From Motiliproteus sediminis (GTDB lineage Bacteria; Pseudomonadota; Gammaproteobacteria; Pseudomonadales; Balneatricaceae), in assembly GCF_017912535.1 (NCBI RefSeq), contig NZ_JAERQK010000002.1, positions 310,001-374,000 on the forward strand: 64,000 bases of DNA, given 5' to 3'. The position numbers and the translations under genes are program-made. Each line of letters opens with the position of its first letter. The first letter of the stretch is position 1. Positions 52,851 through 64,000 of the stretch are shown in pieces. The notes beneath the pieces were generated by a model that was given only the letters and a program-made list of their open reading frames with translations, was not told where the DNA came from and searched no databases.

Positions 52851-52902
52851 GCGCCGGTCTCAACCGATTCCTATCCTCCGATAGGACCGGTTTGAACGCC
52901 GG
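52851..52902. repeat. long imperfect hairpin upstream of moaA
   Basis: CCTATC/GATAGG (52870-52875, 52880-52885) form the tip, AACCG/CGGTT (52862-52866, 52888-52892) the middle, and CCGG/CCGG (52854-52857, 52899-52902) the base. It fills much of the 111-base gap between the RmlD-like gene and moaA. It may be a terminator without T tract or a control element for moaA. Confidence 0.5.
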
Positions 52903-52906
52903 AAGA

Positions 52907-53776
52907 TCAACTATCCCAAGCGTGAAGGGTGCGCATTGCCTGCATCAAGCCTGTTCGCCAGGTGCGCTGATGGACCCCAAAGGTACCACGAATGCGGCTG
53001 CAATCGAGCTGGGTATTGAGCGGCATCGCCCGCCACCCGGCGGGTGCCCGTTGGACCGGCAACAGACGCTCCAGCCGAAGATCCTCATACTGGCGAGCGG
53101 CTGCAATCACCGCCTCACAGAAACCAAACCAGCTGATCGGCTCACCACCGGCATAATGGTAGGTTCCCCAGCCTTCGCTGCCGCTGTCCAGCTGTTTGAT
53201 GATCGCCAGCACCACCCGGGCCAGGTCCATTGTCGCGGTTGGAGAGCCCATCAGCAGATCGCAAACCTCGACCTCTTCCTGTCGGCGCGCCTGCTCCAGC
53301 AGCTGCCGCACAATGTTGTCGCCGCGAGCACTGAACAGCCAACCCGTTCGCAGAATGACATGCCGCGGCAGCACTGCACGCACCGCCTCTTCACCGGCAG
53401 CCTTGGAGCTACCGTACGCACTAACCGGTGCCGGATGATACTCCTCGCTGTACGGAGCCTCATCAAGCCCATCGAACACTTCGGCGCAGGAGACCTGAAC
53501 CAGCGCGATGCCAGCGTCCGCGCATGCCTGCGCCAACACCGCTGCGCCCGTGCTATTAACCGCCAAATTGCCATCATCAAACCCCGCCACCGCGTTGACC
53601 ACATACGCGGGACGGTGTTCGGCCAGAGCCGCCGCCACAGCCGCCGGATCGCAGATATCCAGCCCGGCATGGCTGAGCGCAACGATCTGGAAGCCGTCTT
53701 CCTGCGCGAGGGCAGCGGTATCGTACCCGAGCTGCCCATCCGCACCGGTGACCAGAATCAGCGGTAGTTCGAACAA
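52907..53776 (-). CDS. RmlD-like sugar-nucleotide reductase / NAD-dependent epimerase family
   Basis: A 289-residue short-chain dehydrogenase with Rossmann motif TGADGQLGYDTA and active-site pair Tyr-x3-Lys in AYGSSKAAGE. The C-terminal part follows dTDP-4-dehydrorhamnose reductase (RmlD), including the LRTGWLFS segment. No other rhamnose genes (rmlA, B, C) are near, so the substrate is uncertain. It lies 12 bases after ssb on the same strand, and moaA follows after 111 bases. Confidence 0.82.
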   Translation of the reverse strand: MFELPLILVTGADGQLGYDTAALAQEDGFQIVALSHAGLDICDPAAVAAALAEHRPAYVVNAVAGFDDGNLAVNSTGAAVLAQACADAGIALVQVSCAEVFDGLDEAPYSEEYHPAPVSAYGSSKAAGEEAVRAVLPRHVILRTGWLFSARGDNIVRQLLEQARRQEEVEVCDLLMGSPTATMDLARVVLAIIKQLDSGSEGWGTYHYAGGEPISWFGFCEAVIAAARQYEDLRLERLLPVQRAPAGWRAMPLNTQLDCSRIRGTFGVHQRTWRTGLMQAMRTLHAWDS

Positions 53777-53788
53777 AGGAGAAAGGTC

Positions 53789-54352
53789 TTAAAACGGAAT
53801 ATCGTCGTCGAAGTCATCAAAGCCACCGGCGGCGGGCGTTTGCGGCTGCGGTGCCGGCTGACGCGAAGAGTTCTGGGCCGGCTGCTGCGGAGGCTGATTG
53901 GAATAACCGCCCTGCGCTGGCTGTTTGAACTGCTGCGGTTGCTGGGCCGATTGCTGCGGAGCAAAACCGCCCTGCTGCTGCGGCTGCTGGTAACTACCGC
54001 CCTCACCACGACTATCAAGCATCTGCATCTGGCCATTCATATCCACCACGATCTCGGTGGTATAGCGATCCTGACCTTGATTGTCCTGCCACTTGCGGGT
54101 GCGCAACGCCCCTTCAACGTAGACCTTGGAGCCTTTGCGCAGATACTGGCCGGCAATCTCAGCCAACTTGCCAAAGAACACCACCCGGTGCCACTCGGTA
54201 CGTTCCTGCTGCTGACCGGTTTCGCGATCTTTCCAGCTGTCGCTGGTTGCCAGGGTGACGTTGGTTACCGCATTGCCGTTGGGCAGGTAGCGTACTTCCG
54301 GGTCCTGCCCCAGGTTACCGATCAGAATTACTTTGTTTACACCCCGTGCCAT
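53789..54352 (-). CDS. ssb: single-stranded DNA-binding protein
   Basis: A 187-residue SSB. The OB fold spans residues ~1-110 ([39 protein letters not shown]). A long Gln/Pro/Gly-rich linker follows, and the tail ends FDDDIPF, the protein-interaction tip. The ATG at 54352 gives the conserved MARGVNKV; the longer frame adds 28 unrelated residues. It is divergent from uvrA, the usual arrangement. Confidence 0.97.
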   Translation of the reverse strand: MARGVNKVILIGNLGQDPEVRYLPNGNAVTNVTLATSDSWKDRETGQQQERTEWHRVVFFGKLAEIAGQYLRKGSKVYVEGALRTRKWQDNQGQDRYTTEIVVDMNGQMQMLDSRGEGGSYQQPQQQGGFAPQQSAQQPQQFKQPAQGGYSNQPPQQPAQNSSRQPAPQPQTPAAGGFDDFDDDIPF

Positions 54353-54470
54353 AGCGATTTTACCCTTTCCAGTGTGTTTCGGTTGCACCCTCGCTGGGCC
54401 CGAGCGCGCATCGTCCAGCGGCTTAGAATACCACATCTGCTCCGCCTGTCAGCGGCACACCAAGGTTTGT

Positions 54471-54518
54471 TTACGCAAAGCCCGCCAAGGTCGATATAAT
54501 GCCCGTTTGACTTGGCGG
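54471..54518 (+). promoter_or_regulatory. uvrA promoter region with inverted repeat
   Basis: TATAAT (54495-54500) with a weak TTACGC (54471-54476), 18 bases away, lies 30 bases before the uvrA start. CCGCCAAG (54482-54489) and CTTGGCGG (54511-54518) form a perfect 8-bp inverted repeat that flanks the -10 box. I find no CTGT-N8-ACAG LexA box in the ssb-uvrA gap. Confidence 0.55.
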
Positions 54519-54529
54519 TAGAGACGGTA

Positions 54530-57373
54530 ATGGACAACATTCTGATTCGCGGCGCGCGCACCCACAATCTCAAAAACGTGGATCTCGACCTGCCGCGCGA
54601 CAAGCTAATCGTAATCACCGGCCTGTCTGGTTCCGGCAAGTCATCCTTGGCCTTCGACACCCTCTATGCCGAGGGACAGCGGCGTTACGTGGAATCCCTG
54701 TCCACCTATGCACGTCAATTCCTGTCGGTAATGGAGAAGCCCGATGTGGATCACATCGAAGGGCTGTCACCGGCAATTTCGATCGAGCAGAAGTCAACAT
54801 CACACAACCCGCGCTCTACCGTTGGCACCATTACTGAAATCTACGACTACCTGCGACTGCTATTCGCCCGTGCAGGGGAACCACGCTGCCCCGATCACAA
54901 CCTCCCCCTGGCAGCCCAGACCGTCAGCCAGATGACCGACCAGATTCTGGCGCTGCCGGAGGGCAGCAAGGTGATGCTGCTGGCACCGGTAGTGAAAGAC
55001 CGCAAGGGTGAACATCTCCACTTGCTCAGCAACCTCAAGGCCCAAGGGTTTGTTCGCGCGCGTATCAACGGCATCGTGACCGACCTGGACGAGCCGCCCG
55101 AGCTCGACAAGAACAAGAAGCATACCGTCGAAGTGGTCGTGGACCGCTTCAAGATCCGGCCCGATATCCAGCTGCGACTGTCAGAGTCGCTCGAAACCTG
55201 CCTGGAACTGAGCGACGGCATCGCCATGCTGGCGCCGATGGAGGGTGAGGGCAAGGGCGACGACGAAACCCTGATCTTCTCGGCCCGCTTTGCCTGCCCC
55301 GAGTGCGGCCACAGCATTCAGGAGCTGGAACCTCGACTGTTCTCGTTCAACAACCCCCACGGCGCCTGCGCCTCCTGTGACGGCCTCGGATCACGGCTGT
55401 TCTTCGACCCGCGCAAAGTAATCAGCGACGCCAGCCTGAGCCTGGCCGAAGGCGCTATCCGCGGCTGGGACCGTCGTAACGTCTACTACTTCCAGCTACT
55501 TAAAGCGGTCGGCGAGCATTACGGCTTCAAGACCGACCAGCCCTTTGACAGCCTTACCGACGTCCAGCGCAACGCGGTGCTGAACGGCAGCGGCAGCACC
55601 AAGATTGCGTTCAAATACCTCAGCGACCGCGGTGAGATCGCCACCCGCGCCCACCCCTTTGAGGGAATTATCCCCAATATGCAGCGGCGCTATCGCGATA
55701 CCGAGTCACAATCGGTACGCGAGGATCTGGCCAAATACCAGACCCAGCAGCGCTGCCCCAGCTGTGACGGTTCCCGGCTGCGCCGCGAAGCGCGCCACGT
55801 CTTCATCGACGAACACAACATCGGCGATATCACCGCCATGCCGGTGGGCAGCTGCAAACAGTATTTTGACGATCTGCAACTGACCGGCAAGCAGGGCGAG
55901 ATCGCCGACAAGATCCTCAAGGAGATCCGCATCCGGCTGAGCTTTCTGGTCAATGTGGGGCTCGACTATCTGACCCTCGACCGCAACGCCGACACCTTGA
56001 GCGGCGGCGAAGCCCAGCGTATTCGTCTGGCCAGCCAGATCGGTGCCGGCCTGGTAGGCGTGATGTACATTCTCGACGAACCCTCCATCGGCCTCCATCA
56101 GCGCGATAACGAACGGCTGCTCAACACCCTCACCCACCTGCGCGATCTCGGCAACACGGTGATTGTGGTCGAACACGATGAAGACGCCATTCGCTTGGCC
56201 GATTACGTGGTTGATATCGGCCCCGGCGCCGGTGTGCACGGCGGCCAGATCATCGCCCAGGGTTCCCCGCAACAGGTGATGGACAACCCCGACTCGCTCA
56301 CCGGCCAGTATCTGAGCGGCACCCAGCGCATTGAGGTACCCGCCCGCCACCCGGCAGACCCGGCCCACTGGCTGACGCTGGACGGCGCCAGCGGCAACAA
56401 CCTGCAGCAGGTCAACCTGCGCATTCCGCTGGGGCTGATGACCTGCGTCACCGGCGTATCCGGCTCCGGCAAGTCAACCCTGATCAACAACACCCTCTAC
56501 CCGGTAGCGGCTACCGAGCTGAACAAGGCCACCACCCTTGAGGCAGCGCCCTATAGCGAACTGACCGGACTGGACCAGTTGGACAAGGTAGTCGACATCG
56601 ACCAGAGCCCCATCGGCCGCACCCCACGCTCCAACCCCGCAACCTACACCGGTATATTCACTCCGGTACGGGAGTTGTTCGCCACCACCCAAGAAGCCCG
56701 CTCACGCGGCTACAAACCGGGGCGCTTCAGCTTCAACGTCAAGGGGGGGCGCTGCGAAGCCTGCCAGGGCGACGGGGTGATCAAGGTAGAGATGCACTTT
56801 CTGCCTGATATCTACGTGCCCTGCGACGTCTGCAAGGGCAAGCGCTACAACCGGGAAACTCTGGAGGTGACCTACAAGGGCAAGAACATTCACGAAGTAC
56901 TGGAGATGACCGTCGAGGACGCGCGCCAGTTCTTCGATGCGGTGCCGATGCTGGCGCGCCGGCTGCAGACTCTGATCGACGTCGGCCTCTCCTACATCCG
57001 CCTGGGTCAGTCGGCCACCACCCTATCCGGCGGCGAAGCGCAGCGGGTCAAACTGGCCAAGGAGCTGTCCAAGCGCGACACCGGCAAGACCCTTTATATT
57101 CTGGACGAGCCCACCACCGGCCTCCACTTCTACGACATTCAGCAACTGCTCAACGTACTCCACCGCCTGCGCGACCACGGTAACACCGTGGTGGTGATCG
57201 AGCACAACCTGGACGTGATCAAGACCGCCGACTGGATCGTGGATCTAGGGCCCGAAGGGGGAATCAATGGCGGCCAGATAATTGCCACTGGCACCCCTGA
57301 GCAGATCGCTGCCGCCCAGCAATCCCATACCGGGCGGTTCTTAAAGCCGCTGCTGGCTCGCGACTCCCAGTAA
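54530..57373 (+). CDS. uvrA: excinuclease ABC subunit A
   Basis: The damage-recognising ATPase of nucleotide excision repair. The 947 residues hold two ABC-type ATPase modules ([28 protein letters not shown]), each with a signature LSGGEAQR. Zinc modules are visible in CPECGHS...[14 protein letters not shown] and CEACQGDG...CDVCKGKR. The start at ATG 54530 ([13 protein letters not shown]) is the family start; the longer frame adds six residues. A bidirectional terminator separates it from rplQ. Confidence 0.98.
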   Translation: MDNILIRGARTHNLKNVDLDLPRDKLIVITGLSGSGKSSLAFDTLYAEGQRRYVESLSTYARQFLSVMEKPDVDHIEGLSPAISIEQKSTSHNPRSTVGTITEIYDYLRLLFARAGEPRCPDHNLPLAAQTVSQMTDQILALPEGSKVMLLAPVVKDRKGEHLHLLSNLKAQGFVRARINGIVTDLDEPPELDKNKKHTVEVVVDRFKIRPDIQLRLSESLETCLELSDGIAMLAPMEGEGKGDDETLIFSARFACPECGHSIQELEPRLFSFNNPHGACASCDGLGSRLFFDPRKVISDASLSLAEGAIRGWDRRNVYYFQLLKAVGEHYGFKTDQPFDSLTDVQRNAVLNGSGSTKIAFKYLSDRGEIATRAHPFEGIIPNMQRRYRDTESQSVREDLAKYQTQQRCPSCDGSRLRREARHVFIDEHNIGDITAMPVGSCKQYFDDLQLTGKQGEIADKILKEIRIRLSFLVNVGLDYLTLDRNADTLSGGEAQRIRLASQIGAGLVGVMYILDEPSIGLHQRDNERLLNTLTHLRDLGNTVIVVEHDEDAIRLADYVVDIGPGAGVHGGQIIAQGSPQQVMDNPDSLTGQYLSGTQRIEVPARHPADPAHWLTLDGASGNNLQQVNLRIPLGLMTCVTGVSGSGKSTLINNTLYPVAATELNKATTLEAAPYSELTGLDQLDKVVDIDQSPIGRTPRSNPATYTGIFTPVRELFATTQEARSRGYKPGRFSFNVKGGRCEACQGDGVIKVEMHFLPDIYVPCDVCKGKRYNRETLEVTYKGKNIHEVLEMTVEDARQFFDAVPMLARRLQTLIDVGLSYIRLGQSATTLSGGEAQRVKLAKELSKRDTGKTLYILDEPTTGLHFYDIQQLLNVLHRLRDHGNTVVVIEHNLDVIKTADWIVDLGPEGGINGGQIIATGTPEQIAAAQQSHTGRFLKPLLARDSQ

Positions 57374-57400
57374 ACCAACACCCTATTTTCTTATAGGCAC

Positions 57401-57428
57401 AAAAAAACCCGGCCTGGGCCGGGTTTTT
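57401..57428. terminator. bidirectional terminator between uvrA and rplQ
   Basis: AAACCCGGCC (57405-57414) and GGCCGGGTTT (57417-57426) form a 10-bp stem with a TG loop, flanked by seven A and five T. It serves both uvrA and the alpha operon. Confidence 0.92.
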
Positions 57429-57447
57429 CAGGTCTTGCGACCGCTGC

Positions 57448-57849
57448 TTAGTCTTCGGAAGACTCGGCAGCTTCTTCTACTTCACCGGTAACCGGACGGT
57501 CAACCAGCTCAACGTAAGCCATCGGTGCCGCATCACCAGCGCGGAAGCCGCACTTGAGGATACGCACGTAGCCACCGGGACGGTTCGCGTAACGCGGGCC
57601 CAGTTCGTTGAACAGTTTACCCACAGCTTCTTTGCTGCGAGTACGGTCGAATGCCAGACGGCGATTCGCTACGGAGTCTTCCTTAGCCAGTGTGATCAGC
57701 GGCTCAGCAACACGACGCAGCTCTTTAGCTTTGGGCAAAGTCGTCTTAATCAGCTCATGCTCAAACAGGCTTACCGCCATGTTCTTGAACATCGCCTTGC
57801 GATGTGAGCTATTGCGATTCAGTTGACGCCCACTTTTACGATGGCGCAT
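57448..57849 (-). CDS. rplQ: 50S ribosomal protein L17
   Basis: A 133-residue protein with the conserved [21 protein letters not shown] start. The C-terminus has a short acidic tail (EEAAESSED), also seen in other gammaproteobacteria. It is the last gene of the alpha operon and is followed by the terminator shared with uvrA. Confidence 0.98.
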   Translation of the reverse strand: MRHRKSGRQLNRNSSHRKAMFKNMAVSLFEHELIKTTLPKAKELRRVAEPLITLAKEDSVANRRLAFDRTRSKEAVGKLFNELGPRYANRPGGYVRILKCGFRAGDAAPMAYVELVDRPVTGEVEEAAESSED

Positions 57850-57890
57850 GTTTAATTCCCTACAGAACTAACGTTGTCGAACAAAGTGAC

Positions 57891-58895
57891 TCAGGAAGCC
57901 ACTTTGTCGTCATTTTTCAAACTTGCAGGCGGCCAGTTTTCCAGGCGCATACCCAGAGACAAGCCCTTGGACGCAAGCACGTCTTTGATCTCGGTGAGTG
58001 ACTTCTTACCCAGATTCGGGGTCTTCAGCAGCTCAACTTCGGTGCGCTGGATCAGGTCACCGATGTAGTAGAGGTTCTCTGCTTTCAGACAGTTCGCAGA
58101 ACGAACAGTCAGCTCAAGATCATCAACCGGGCGCAGCAGGATCGGGTCAATAGCCTCTTCCGGTGCTTCCGGCTCATCGCCAGTCTTGATGTTATCAAGG
58201 TCAACGAAGGCAACCAGCTGCTGCTGCAGAATGGTTGCGGCACGACGAATTGAGTCTTCGGCATCGATGGAACCGTTGGTTTCCAGGTCGATAACCAGCT
58301 TGTCGAGGTCGGTACGCTGCTCAACACGAGCGCTCTCAACCACGTAGGACACACGGCGAACCGGGCTGTAAGTCGCGTCGAGCAGCAACCGACCAATGGG
58401 ACGGCTCTCCTCTTCACCACTGTCACGCGCGTCGGCCGGCACATAGCCGCGACCACGAGTGATTTTCAGCTTCATATTCAGCTCCGCGTTATCGCTCAGA
58501 TTAGCGATAACGTGGTCAGGATTGGCAATTTCAATATCCTGATTGAGCTGAATATCTCCGGCGGTAACCACACCTGCACCCTTCTTGGAAAGGGTAACCA
58601 GTGCTTCTTCGCCCTGGTGCATAGCTACAGAAACGCCCTTGAGGTTAAGCAGGATTTCGATCACGTCTTCCTGCACGCCCTCGATGGAGCTGTATTCGTG
58701 AAGCACGCCATCGATCTCTACTTCAGAGATCGCACTACCGGGCATGGAGGACAGAAGAATCCGTCGCAGTGCATTACCCAGCGTGTGGCCGAAACCGCGC
58801 TCAAGCGGCTCGAGAGAGACCTTGGCGCGCGTGGCGCTGATCTCTTCCACGTCGATCCGACTGGGGCTTAGAAATTCGTTTACTGAAGCCTGCAT
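57891..58895 (-). CDS. rpoA: RNA polymerase alpha subunit
   Basis: A 334-residue subunit that nucleates core assembly and contacts activators and UP elements. The N-terminal dimerisation domain (~1-235) has [23 protein letters not shown]; the C-terminal domain (~250-320) has the DNA-binding [14 protein letters not shown] and [21 protein letters not shown] helices. It lies between rpsD and rplQ as usual. Confidence 0.99.
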   Translation of the reverse strand: MQASVNEFLSPSRIDVEEISATRAKVSLEPLERGFGHTLGNALRRILLSSMPGSAISEVEIDGVLHEYSSIEGVQEDVIEILLNLKGVSVAMHQGEEALVTLSKKGAGVVTAGDIQLNQDIEIANPDHVIANLSDNAELNMKLKITRGRGYVPADARDSGEEESRPIGRLLLDATYSPVRRVSYVVESARVEQRTDLDKLVIDLETNGSIDAEDSIRRAATILQQQLVAFVDLDNIKTGDEPEAPEEAIDPILLRPVDDLELTVRSANCLKAENLYYIGDLIQRTEVELLKTPNLGKKSLTEIKDVLASKGLSLGMRLENWPPASLKNDDKVAS

Positions 58896-58918
58896 TTATT
58901 CCACCTAGCAACTTAGTC

Positions 58919-59539
58919 TTACTTAGAGTACAGCTCGACGATCAGGTGTTCGTTGATGTCGGAAGAGAGTTCAGCACGCTCAGGTGTTGCCTTGAAAGTG
59001 CCTTCCATCTTGCCGTTATCAACATCAACCCACTCGATCGCCGTACGCTGAGAAGCGAGTTCCAGTGCGTGTTTGATGCGCAGCTGGTTCTTGGCCTTTT
59101 CACGTACGGATACCACGTCACCAGCCTGTACCTGGTAAGACGGAATGTTGACCGTCTGGCCGTTTACCAGAATCGCCTTGTGAGAGACGATCTGACGCGC
59201 TTCGGCGCGCGTCGAGCCAAAGCCCATGCGATAAACGACGTTGTCCAGCCGGCTTTCCAGCAGCTGAAGCAGGTTTTCACCGGTCGCACCTTTACGACGG
59301 GCGGCTTCTTTGTAGTAGCCGCGGAACTGGCGTTCCAGAATGCCGTAGATACGACGTACTTTTTGCTTTTCCCGCAACTGCAGACCGTAGTCTGACAGAC
59401 GGCCACGGCGTGCGCCGTGGACACCGGGAGGAGTCTCTGCCTTGCACTTGGAATCCAGTGCGCGGACACCGCTCTTGAGGAACAGGTCCGTACCTTCACG
59501 GCGAGACAGTTTACATTTAGGTCCAATGTAACGAGCCAT
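58919..59539 (-). CDS. rpsD: 30S ribosomal protein S4
   Basis: A 206-residue primary 16S-binding protein and, in enterics, the translational repressor of the alpha operon. [19 protein letters not shown] opens the protein, and the S4 domain ([30 protein letters not shown]) is in the middle. It has no zinc-binding CxxC cluster near the start, so it is the zinc-independent form. The candidate leader target lies upstream of rpsM. Confidence 0.98.
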   Translation of the reverse strand: MARYIGPKCKLSRREGTDLFLKSGVRALDSKCKAETPPGVHGARRGRLSDYGLQLREKQKVRRIYGILERQFRGYYKEAARRKGATGENLLQLLESRLDNVVYRMGFGSTRAEARQIVSHKAILVNGQTVNIPSYQVQAGDVVSVREKAKNQLRIKHALELASQRTAIEWVDVDNGKMEGTFKATPERAELSSDINEHLIVELYSK

Positions 59540-59552
59540 TTATACCGTCTCC

Positions 59553-59942
59553 TTAAACGCGACGCTTCTTAGGCGGCCGACATCCGTTATGGGGAATCGG
59601 CGTCACGTCGGTGATATTGGTGATCTTGAAGCCGACGTTGTTCAGTGCACGAACGGCGGATTCACGACCCGGCCCAGGACCCTTGACGAAAACGTCCAGG
59701 TTCTTGAGGCCGTACTCCTGAGCAGCATTACCGGCACGCTCTGCAGCTACCTGCGCGGCGAACGGCGTACTCTTGCGGGAACCACGGAAGCCGGAGCCGC
59801 CAGCAGTTGCCCAGCTCAGGGTATTACCCTGACGGTCAGTGATGGTCACGATGGTATTGTTGAAGGAAGCGTGAATATGAGCGAACCCATCCACTACCTG
59901 CTTCTTAATCTTCTTACGTACTGTGCGTTGTGGCTTAGCCAT
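59553..59942 (-). CDS. rpsK: 30S ribosomal protein S11
   Basis: A 129-residue platform protein. The segments [21 protein letters not shown] and [14 protein letters not shown] are conserved, and it ends [11 protein letters not shown]. It sits between rpsM and rpsD with short gaps in the alpha operon. Confidence 0.98.
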   Translation of the reverse strand: MAKPQRTVRKKIKKQVVDGFAHIHASFNNTIVTITDRQGNTLSWATAGGSGFRGSRKSTPFAAQVAAERAGNAAQEYGLKNLDVFVKGPGPGRESAVRALNNVGFKITNITDVTPIPHNGCRPPKKRRV

Positions 59943-59966
59943 ATCGGATGATTCCTGTCGCTAGCA

Positions 59967-60323
59967 CTACTTACGGATGGGCTTACGAGGCCCCTTACGA
60001 GTACGCGCATTAGTCTTAGTGCGCTGTCCACGTAGAGGCAGGCTACGACGGTGACGAATACCGCGGTAGCAACCCAGGTCCATAAGACGCTTGATATTCA
60101 TGTTAACCTCCCGACGGAGGTCGCCTTCTACAGAGAGCTTTGCAACCTCTGCACGCAGGCTATCCAGTTGTTCCTCAGACAGATCTCCGATCTTAGTCGT
60201 GGTCGCGATGTTAGTCGCGTCGCACAGCTGCTGAGCAGTTGTACGACCCACACCAAAGATGTAAGTCAGGGAGATAACCGCATGCTTATTGTCTGGGATG
60301 TTGACGCCAGCTATACGGGCCAT
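59967..60323 (-). CDS. rpsM: 30S ribosomal protein S13
   Basis: A 118-residue head protein contacting the 50S subunit and t[29 protein letters not shown] starts it, and [24 protein letters not shown] is the basic C-terminal tail. It is the first gene of the alpha operon; the 141-base gap before it separates it from rpmJ. Confidence 0.98.
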   Translation of the reverse strand: MARIAGVNIPDNKHAVISLTYIFGVGRTTAQQLCDATNIATTTKIGDLSEEQLDSLRAEVAKLSVEGDLRREVNMNIKRLMDLGCYRGIRHRRSLPLRGQRTKTNARTRKGPRKPIRK

Positions 60324-60400
60324 TCAATTTACTCCGTTGATCGGGTGCAGCAGCCTGGCTGCACCGCGCTACACGTTAACCTTTCCGCGAAAGGCGCAAG
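60324..60400 (-). promoter_or_regulatory. putative alpha-operon leader (S4 target)
   Basis: Upstream of rpsM, two stems can form: GGTGCAGC/GCTGCACC (60344-60351, 60358-60365) and CCTTTC/GAAAGG (60380-60385, 60389-60394). The place matches the S4 repressor pseudoknot of enteric alpha operons. I could not verify a pseudoknot pairing with the rpsM ribosome-binding site. Confidence 0.4.
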
Positions 60401-60464
60401 ATAATACTGGCTGATCGTTTATAAATCAACCCAACTGTTCCTTTCACGCTCCAACGATCAGGGT

Positions 60465-60581
60465 TTAACCCTGACGCTGCTTGTGGCGAGGTTCTGTTTT
60501 GCAGATTACCCGGACCGAACCATTGCGGCGGACAATCTTGCAGTTACGGCAGATCTTTTTAACAGATGCACGTACTTTCAT
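60465..60581 (-). CDS. rpmJ: 50S ribosomal protein L36
   Basis: A 38-residue protein, [20 protein letters not shown] at the start and [12 protein letters not shown] at the end. The cysteines at 11, 14 and 27 with His33 form the zinc site, so this is the zinc-binding form (C+). It lies 20 bases after secY, at the standard end of the spc operon. Confidence 0.96.
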   Translation of the reverse strand: MKVRASVKKICRNCKIVRRNGSVRVICKTEPRHKQRQG

Positions 60582-60601
60582 GATCTACTCCAGACCGACG
60601 A

Positions 60602-61927
<1,326 letters not shown>

Positions 61928-62362
61928 TTAGTCCTCGACTTTTCCGCCTGCCGCTTCAATTGCTACGCGAGCACCCTTGGTGACTTTCAGCCCTTTGACG
62001 GTAACCGCCTTGCTGATTTCACCAGACAGGATAACTTTCGCTTCCTTGATACCGCGGTGGATGATGTTGGCTGCTTCAAGCGCTGCCAGATCGATCACCT
62101 CTGCGTCAACTTTTGCCAACTCATTCAGGCGAATCTCAGCACGAGACAGGGCCTTCAGAGAGGTAAAGCCGAACTTCGGCAGACGACGCTGCAGCGGCAT
62201 CTGGCCGCCTTCAAAACCGGGCTTGACGGTACCGCCAGAGCGGGACTTCAGACCCTTGTGACCGCGACCCGCGGTCTTGCCCAAACCACTACCGATACCA
62301 CGACCAACGCGCTTGGGCGCTTGCTTGGAACCGGCAGCAGGGCTCAGAGAATTCAGACGCAT
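61928..62362 (-). CDS. rplO: 50S ribosomal protein L15
   Basis: A 144-residue protein with the Gly/Arg/Lys-rich N-terminal tail around [21 protein letters not shown] and a globular C-terminus. Spc operon order rpmD-rplO-secY is kept. Its stop adjoins the secY start. Confidence 0.98.
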   Translation of the reverse strand: MRLNSLSPAAGSKQAPKRVGRGIGSGLGKTAGRGHKGLKSRSGGTVKPGFEGGQMPLQRRLPKFGFTSLKALSRAEIRLNELAKVDAEVIDLAALEAANIIHRGIKEAKVILSGEISKAVTVKGLKVTKGARVAIEAAGGKVED

Positions 62363-62376
62363 GATATGCCTCTCCG

Positions 62377-62559
62377 TTATTCGCCTTCGACGCGAACCAT
62401 GTAGTTAACTTTGTTAACCATGCCGCGTACAGAAGGCGTGTCCTCGACTTCAACCGTATGCCCGATGCGGCGCAGACCCAAACCTTTCAAGCAGAGCTTG
62501 TGCTTGGGCAGCGTACCGATTGAACTACGGACCTGCGTCACTTTAATTGTCTTTGCCAT
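62377..62559 (-). CDS. rpmD: 50S ribosomal protein L30
   Basis: A 60-residue protein ([31 protein letters not shown]) of the short bacterial type. It lies 6 bases after rpsE and 14 bases before rplO in the spc operon. Confidence 0.97.
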   Translation of the reverse strand: MAKTIKVTQVRSSIGTLPKHKLCLKGLGLRRIGHTVEVEDTPSVRGMVNKVNYMVRVEGE

Positions 62560-62565
62560 CGCAGA

Positions 62566-63066
62566 TTACCCCAGAATCTCTTCAACGGTTTTGCCACGCT
62601 TGGCTGCCACTTCTTCCGGCGCCTTCATGGACTTCAGACCGTTGATGGTTGCGCGCACGACGTTTACCGGATTGGTAGAGCCGTAGCACTTCGCCAGTAC
62701 GTTGTGAACGCCGGCCATTTCCAGCACAGCACGCATCGCACCGCCGGCGATTACACCGGTACCTTCAGAAGCAGGCTGCATGTAGATCTTGGAACCGCCG
62801 TGACGAGCCTTGATCGGGTACTGCAGAGTGCCGCCGTTCAGATCAACTTTGATCATGTTGCGACGAGCTTGCTCCATCGCCTTCTGAATCGCGACCGGCA
62901 CTTCACGTGCCTTACCGCGACCGAAGCCGACCTTACCATTGCCGTCACCAACGACGGTCAGCGCGGTGAAGCCGAAGATACGACCACCCTTAACCACCTT
63001 GGCGACGCGGTTGACCTGTACAAGCTTCTCTTGCAGGTCACCATCTTTCTGATCGTGATTTGCCAT
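62566..63066 (-). CDS. rpsE: 30S ribosomal protein S5
   Basis: A 166-residue protein important for translational accuracy. The N-terminal RNA-binding domain has [19 protein letters not shown] and the loop [19 protein letters not shown]; the C-terminal half has the second alpha-beta domain. The ATG at 63066 is used; a TTG two codons earlier is possible but weaker. It follows rplR by 11 bases. Confidence 0.98.
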   Translation of the reverse strand: MANHDQKDGDLQEKLVQVNRVAKVVKGGRIFGFTALTVVGDGNGKVGFGRGKAREVPVAIQKAMEQARRNMIKVDLNGGTLQYPIKARHGGSKIYMQPASEGTGVIAGGAMRAVLEMAGVHNVLAKCYGSTNPVNVVRATINGLKSMKAPEEVAAKRGKTVEEILG

Positions 63067-63077
63067 TTCCAAACCCT

Positions 63078-63428
63078 TTAGAATTCCAGGCCGCCTTCAC
63101 GAGCCGCATCTGCCAACGCCTTCACCCGACCGTGGTACTTGTACCCGGAACGATCGAAAGCAACCTTAGTGATACCTGCTTCTTTGGCACGCTCAGCGAT
63201 CAGCTGGCCGACCTTGACGGCTGCATCGACGTTGCTGGTCGCACCGTCACGCAGATCTTTCTCTACCGTAGAAGCACTCACCAGCACCTGACCACCACAG
63301 GGAGAGATCACCTGGGCATAGATGTGGCGAGGTGTGCGATGCACGCTCAGTCGAGTCGCACCGAGTTCACGCATCTTGATGCGGGAACGACGGGCACGAC
63401 GCAGACGGGATTCATTCTTTACGCTCAT
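63078..63428 (-). CDS. rplR: 50S ribosomal protein L18
   Basis: A 116-residue 5S rRNA-binding protein. The basic N-terminus ([16 protein letters not shown]) and [31 protein letters not shown]-type end (here [16 protein letters not shown]) are typical. It lies between rplF and rpsE. Confidence 0.98.
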   Translation of the reverse strand: MSVKNESRLRRARRSRIKMRELGATRLSVHRTPRHIYAQVISPCGGQVLVSASTVEKDLRDGATSNVDAAVKVGQLIAERAKEAGITKVAFDRSGYKYHGRVKALADAAREGGLEF

Positions 63429-63440
63429 AATCCTGCCCTA

Positions 63441-63974
63441 TTATTTCTTCTTAGCTTCTTTACGACGCACATATTCGTCAGCGTAGCGAACACCCTTGCC
63501 CTTATAAGGCTCAGGCGGACGGAACGCGCGAATTTCAGCGGCGGCTTGACCCAGCTTCTGCTTGTCGGCGCCTTTCAACACCACAGAAGTCTGACTCGGC
63601 ATCTCGGCAGAAACGCCCTCGGGAAGCTGATAATCAACCGGGTGAGAGAAACCCAGAGTCAGGTTCAGCACGTCGCCCTTAACGGCACCACGATAACCAA
63701 CACCGATCAACTCCAGCTTCTTCTCAAAACCTTCGCTCACACCGACAACCATGTTGTTGGCCAGAGAACGCATAGTACCGGCCAGCGCACGCGCCTGCTT
63801 GGAACCATCACGCGGCGCAAACTTCAGCGCATCGTCTTCGCTCTTGACTTCAACGTTCGGGTGAACTGTCATTTCCAGGGCACCTTTGCCCCCTTTAACG
63901 CTCAGTTGCTGGCCATCCAGTTTGACCTGAACTCCGGCCGGGATCGCAACGGGCGCCTTAGCAATACGTGACAT
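63441..63974 (-). CDS. rplF: 50S ribosomal protein L6
   Basis: A 177-residue protein near the factor-binding site, with two similar alpha-beta domains. [19 protein letters not shown] starts it, and [24 protein letters not shown] ends it except for the last short run. AAGGAGG stands before the ATG at the right edge, so it continues an operon that enters from outside the window, where rpsH is expected. Confidence 0.98.
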   Translation of the reverse strand: MSRIAKAPVAIPAGVQVKLDGQQLSVKGGKGALEMTVHPNVEVKSEDDALKFAPRDGSKQARALAGTMRSLANNMVVGVSEGFEKKLELIGVGYRGAVKGDVLNLTLGFSHPVDYQLPEGVSAEMPSQTSVVLKGADKQKLGQAAAEIRAFRPPEPYKGKGVRYADEYVRRKEAKKK

Positions 63975-64000
63975 CTCAGCCTCCTTAGAATACGGTGCAG

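Noticed and set aside
54353-54529. LexA box between ssb and uvrA
   Set aside because: No CTGT-N8-ACAG or near match was found by eye; the CTGTC near 54447 lacks the second half.

Overview
The window is a chromosomal segment of a GC-rich gammaproteobacterium. Gene order is closest to the Pseudomonas / Oceanospirillales pattern: clpB-pgeF-rluD-bamD; minor pilins next to fkpB-lspA-ileS-ribF-murJ-rpsT-proB-obg-rpmA-rplU-ispB; fabA-fabB; ssb|uvrA|rplQ-rpoA-rpsD-rpsK-rpsM-rpmJ-secY. This assignment rests on recognised proteins and remembered synteny, not on a database search. No tRNA, rRNA, CRISPR array, transposase or prophage gene was found.

Layout. 1-2.4 kb: thiC under a TPP riboswitch. 2.4-9.5 kb: a one-helix protein, a TPR-glycosyltransferase, ilvC with divergent ilvY, an SLC13-type permease and a divergent pyrophosphatase. 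9.6-12.2 kb: mmsA with a divergent LysR regulator around a perfect palindrome. 12.28-12.85 kb: a gene-free, strongly structured element whose two ends are matching double-hairpin modules in inverted orientation; this is the most unusual stretch. 13-15.2 kb: ilvIH. 15.6-17.3 kb: a small unknown gene, an IsdG-type haem monooxygenase, a GGCT-like protein and a DUF4136 lipoprotein. 17.4-25.3 kb: clpB (sigma-32-like promoter), kbl-tdh, pgeF-rluD, bamD. 25.4-28.2 kb: nadE and thiO. 28.2-35.7 kb: a complete type IV minor pilin operon (fimU-pilV-pilW-pilX-pilY1-pilE-fimT). 35.9-42.3 kb: fkpB, lspA, ileS, ribF, murJ. 42.4-47.1 kb: rpsT, proB-obg, rplU-rpmA, ispB. 47.2-49 kb: fabA-fabB. 49-52.8 kb: plsC, moaD, moaC, a second acyltransferase and moaA on one strand. 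52.9-57.4 kb: an RmlD-like reductase, ssb and divergent uvrA. 57.4-64 kb: the alpha operon and the distal spc operon, leaving the window at rplF.

Most genes are housekeeping. Branched-chain amino acid synthesis (ilvI, ilvH, ilvC) and valine catabolism (mmsA) lie within 10 kb. Several genes serve fatty-acid and envelope synthesis (fabA, fabB, two acyltransferases, ispB, murJ, lspA, bamD). The pilin block would prime type IV pilus assembly at the cell surface. Many starts were moved downstream of the longest frame using Shine-Dalgarno sequences, family start positions or promoter positions; each entry says why.
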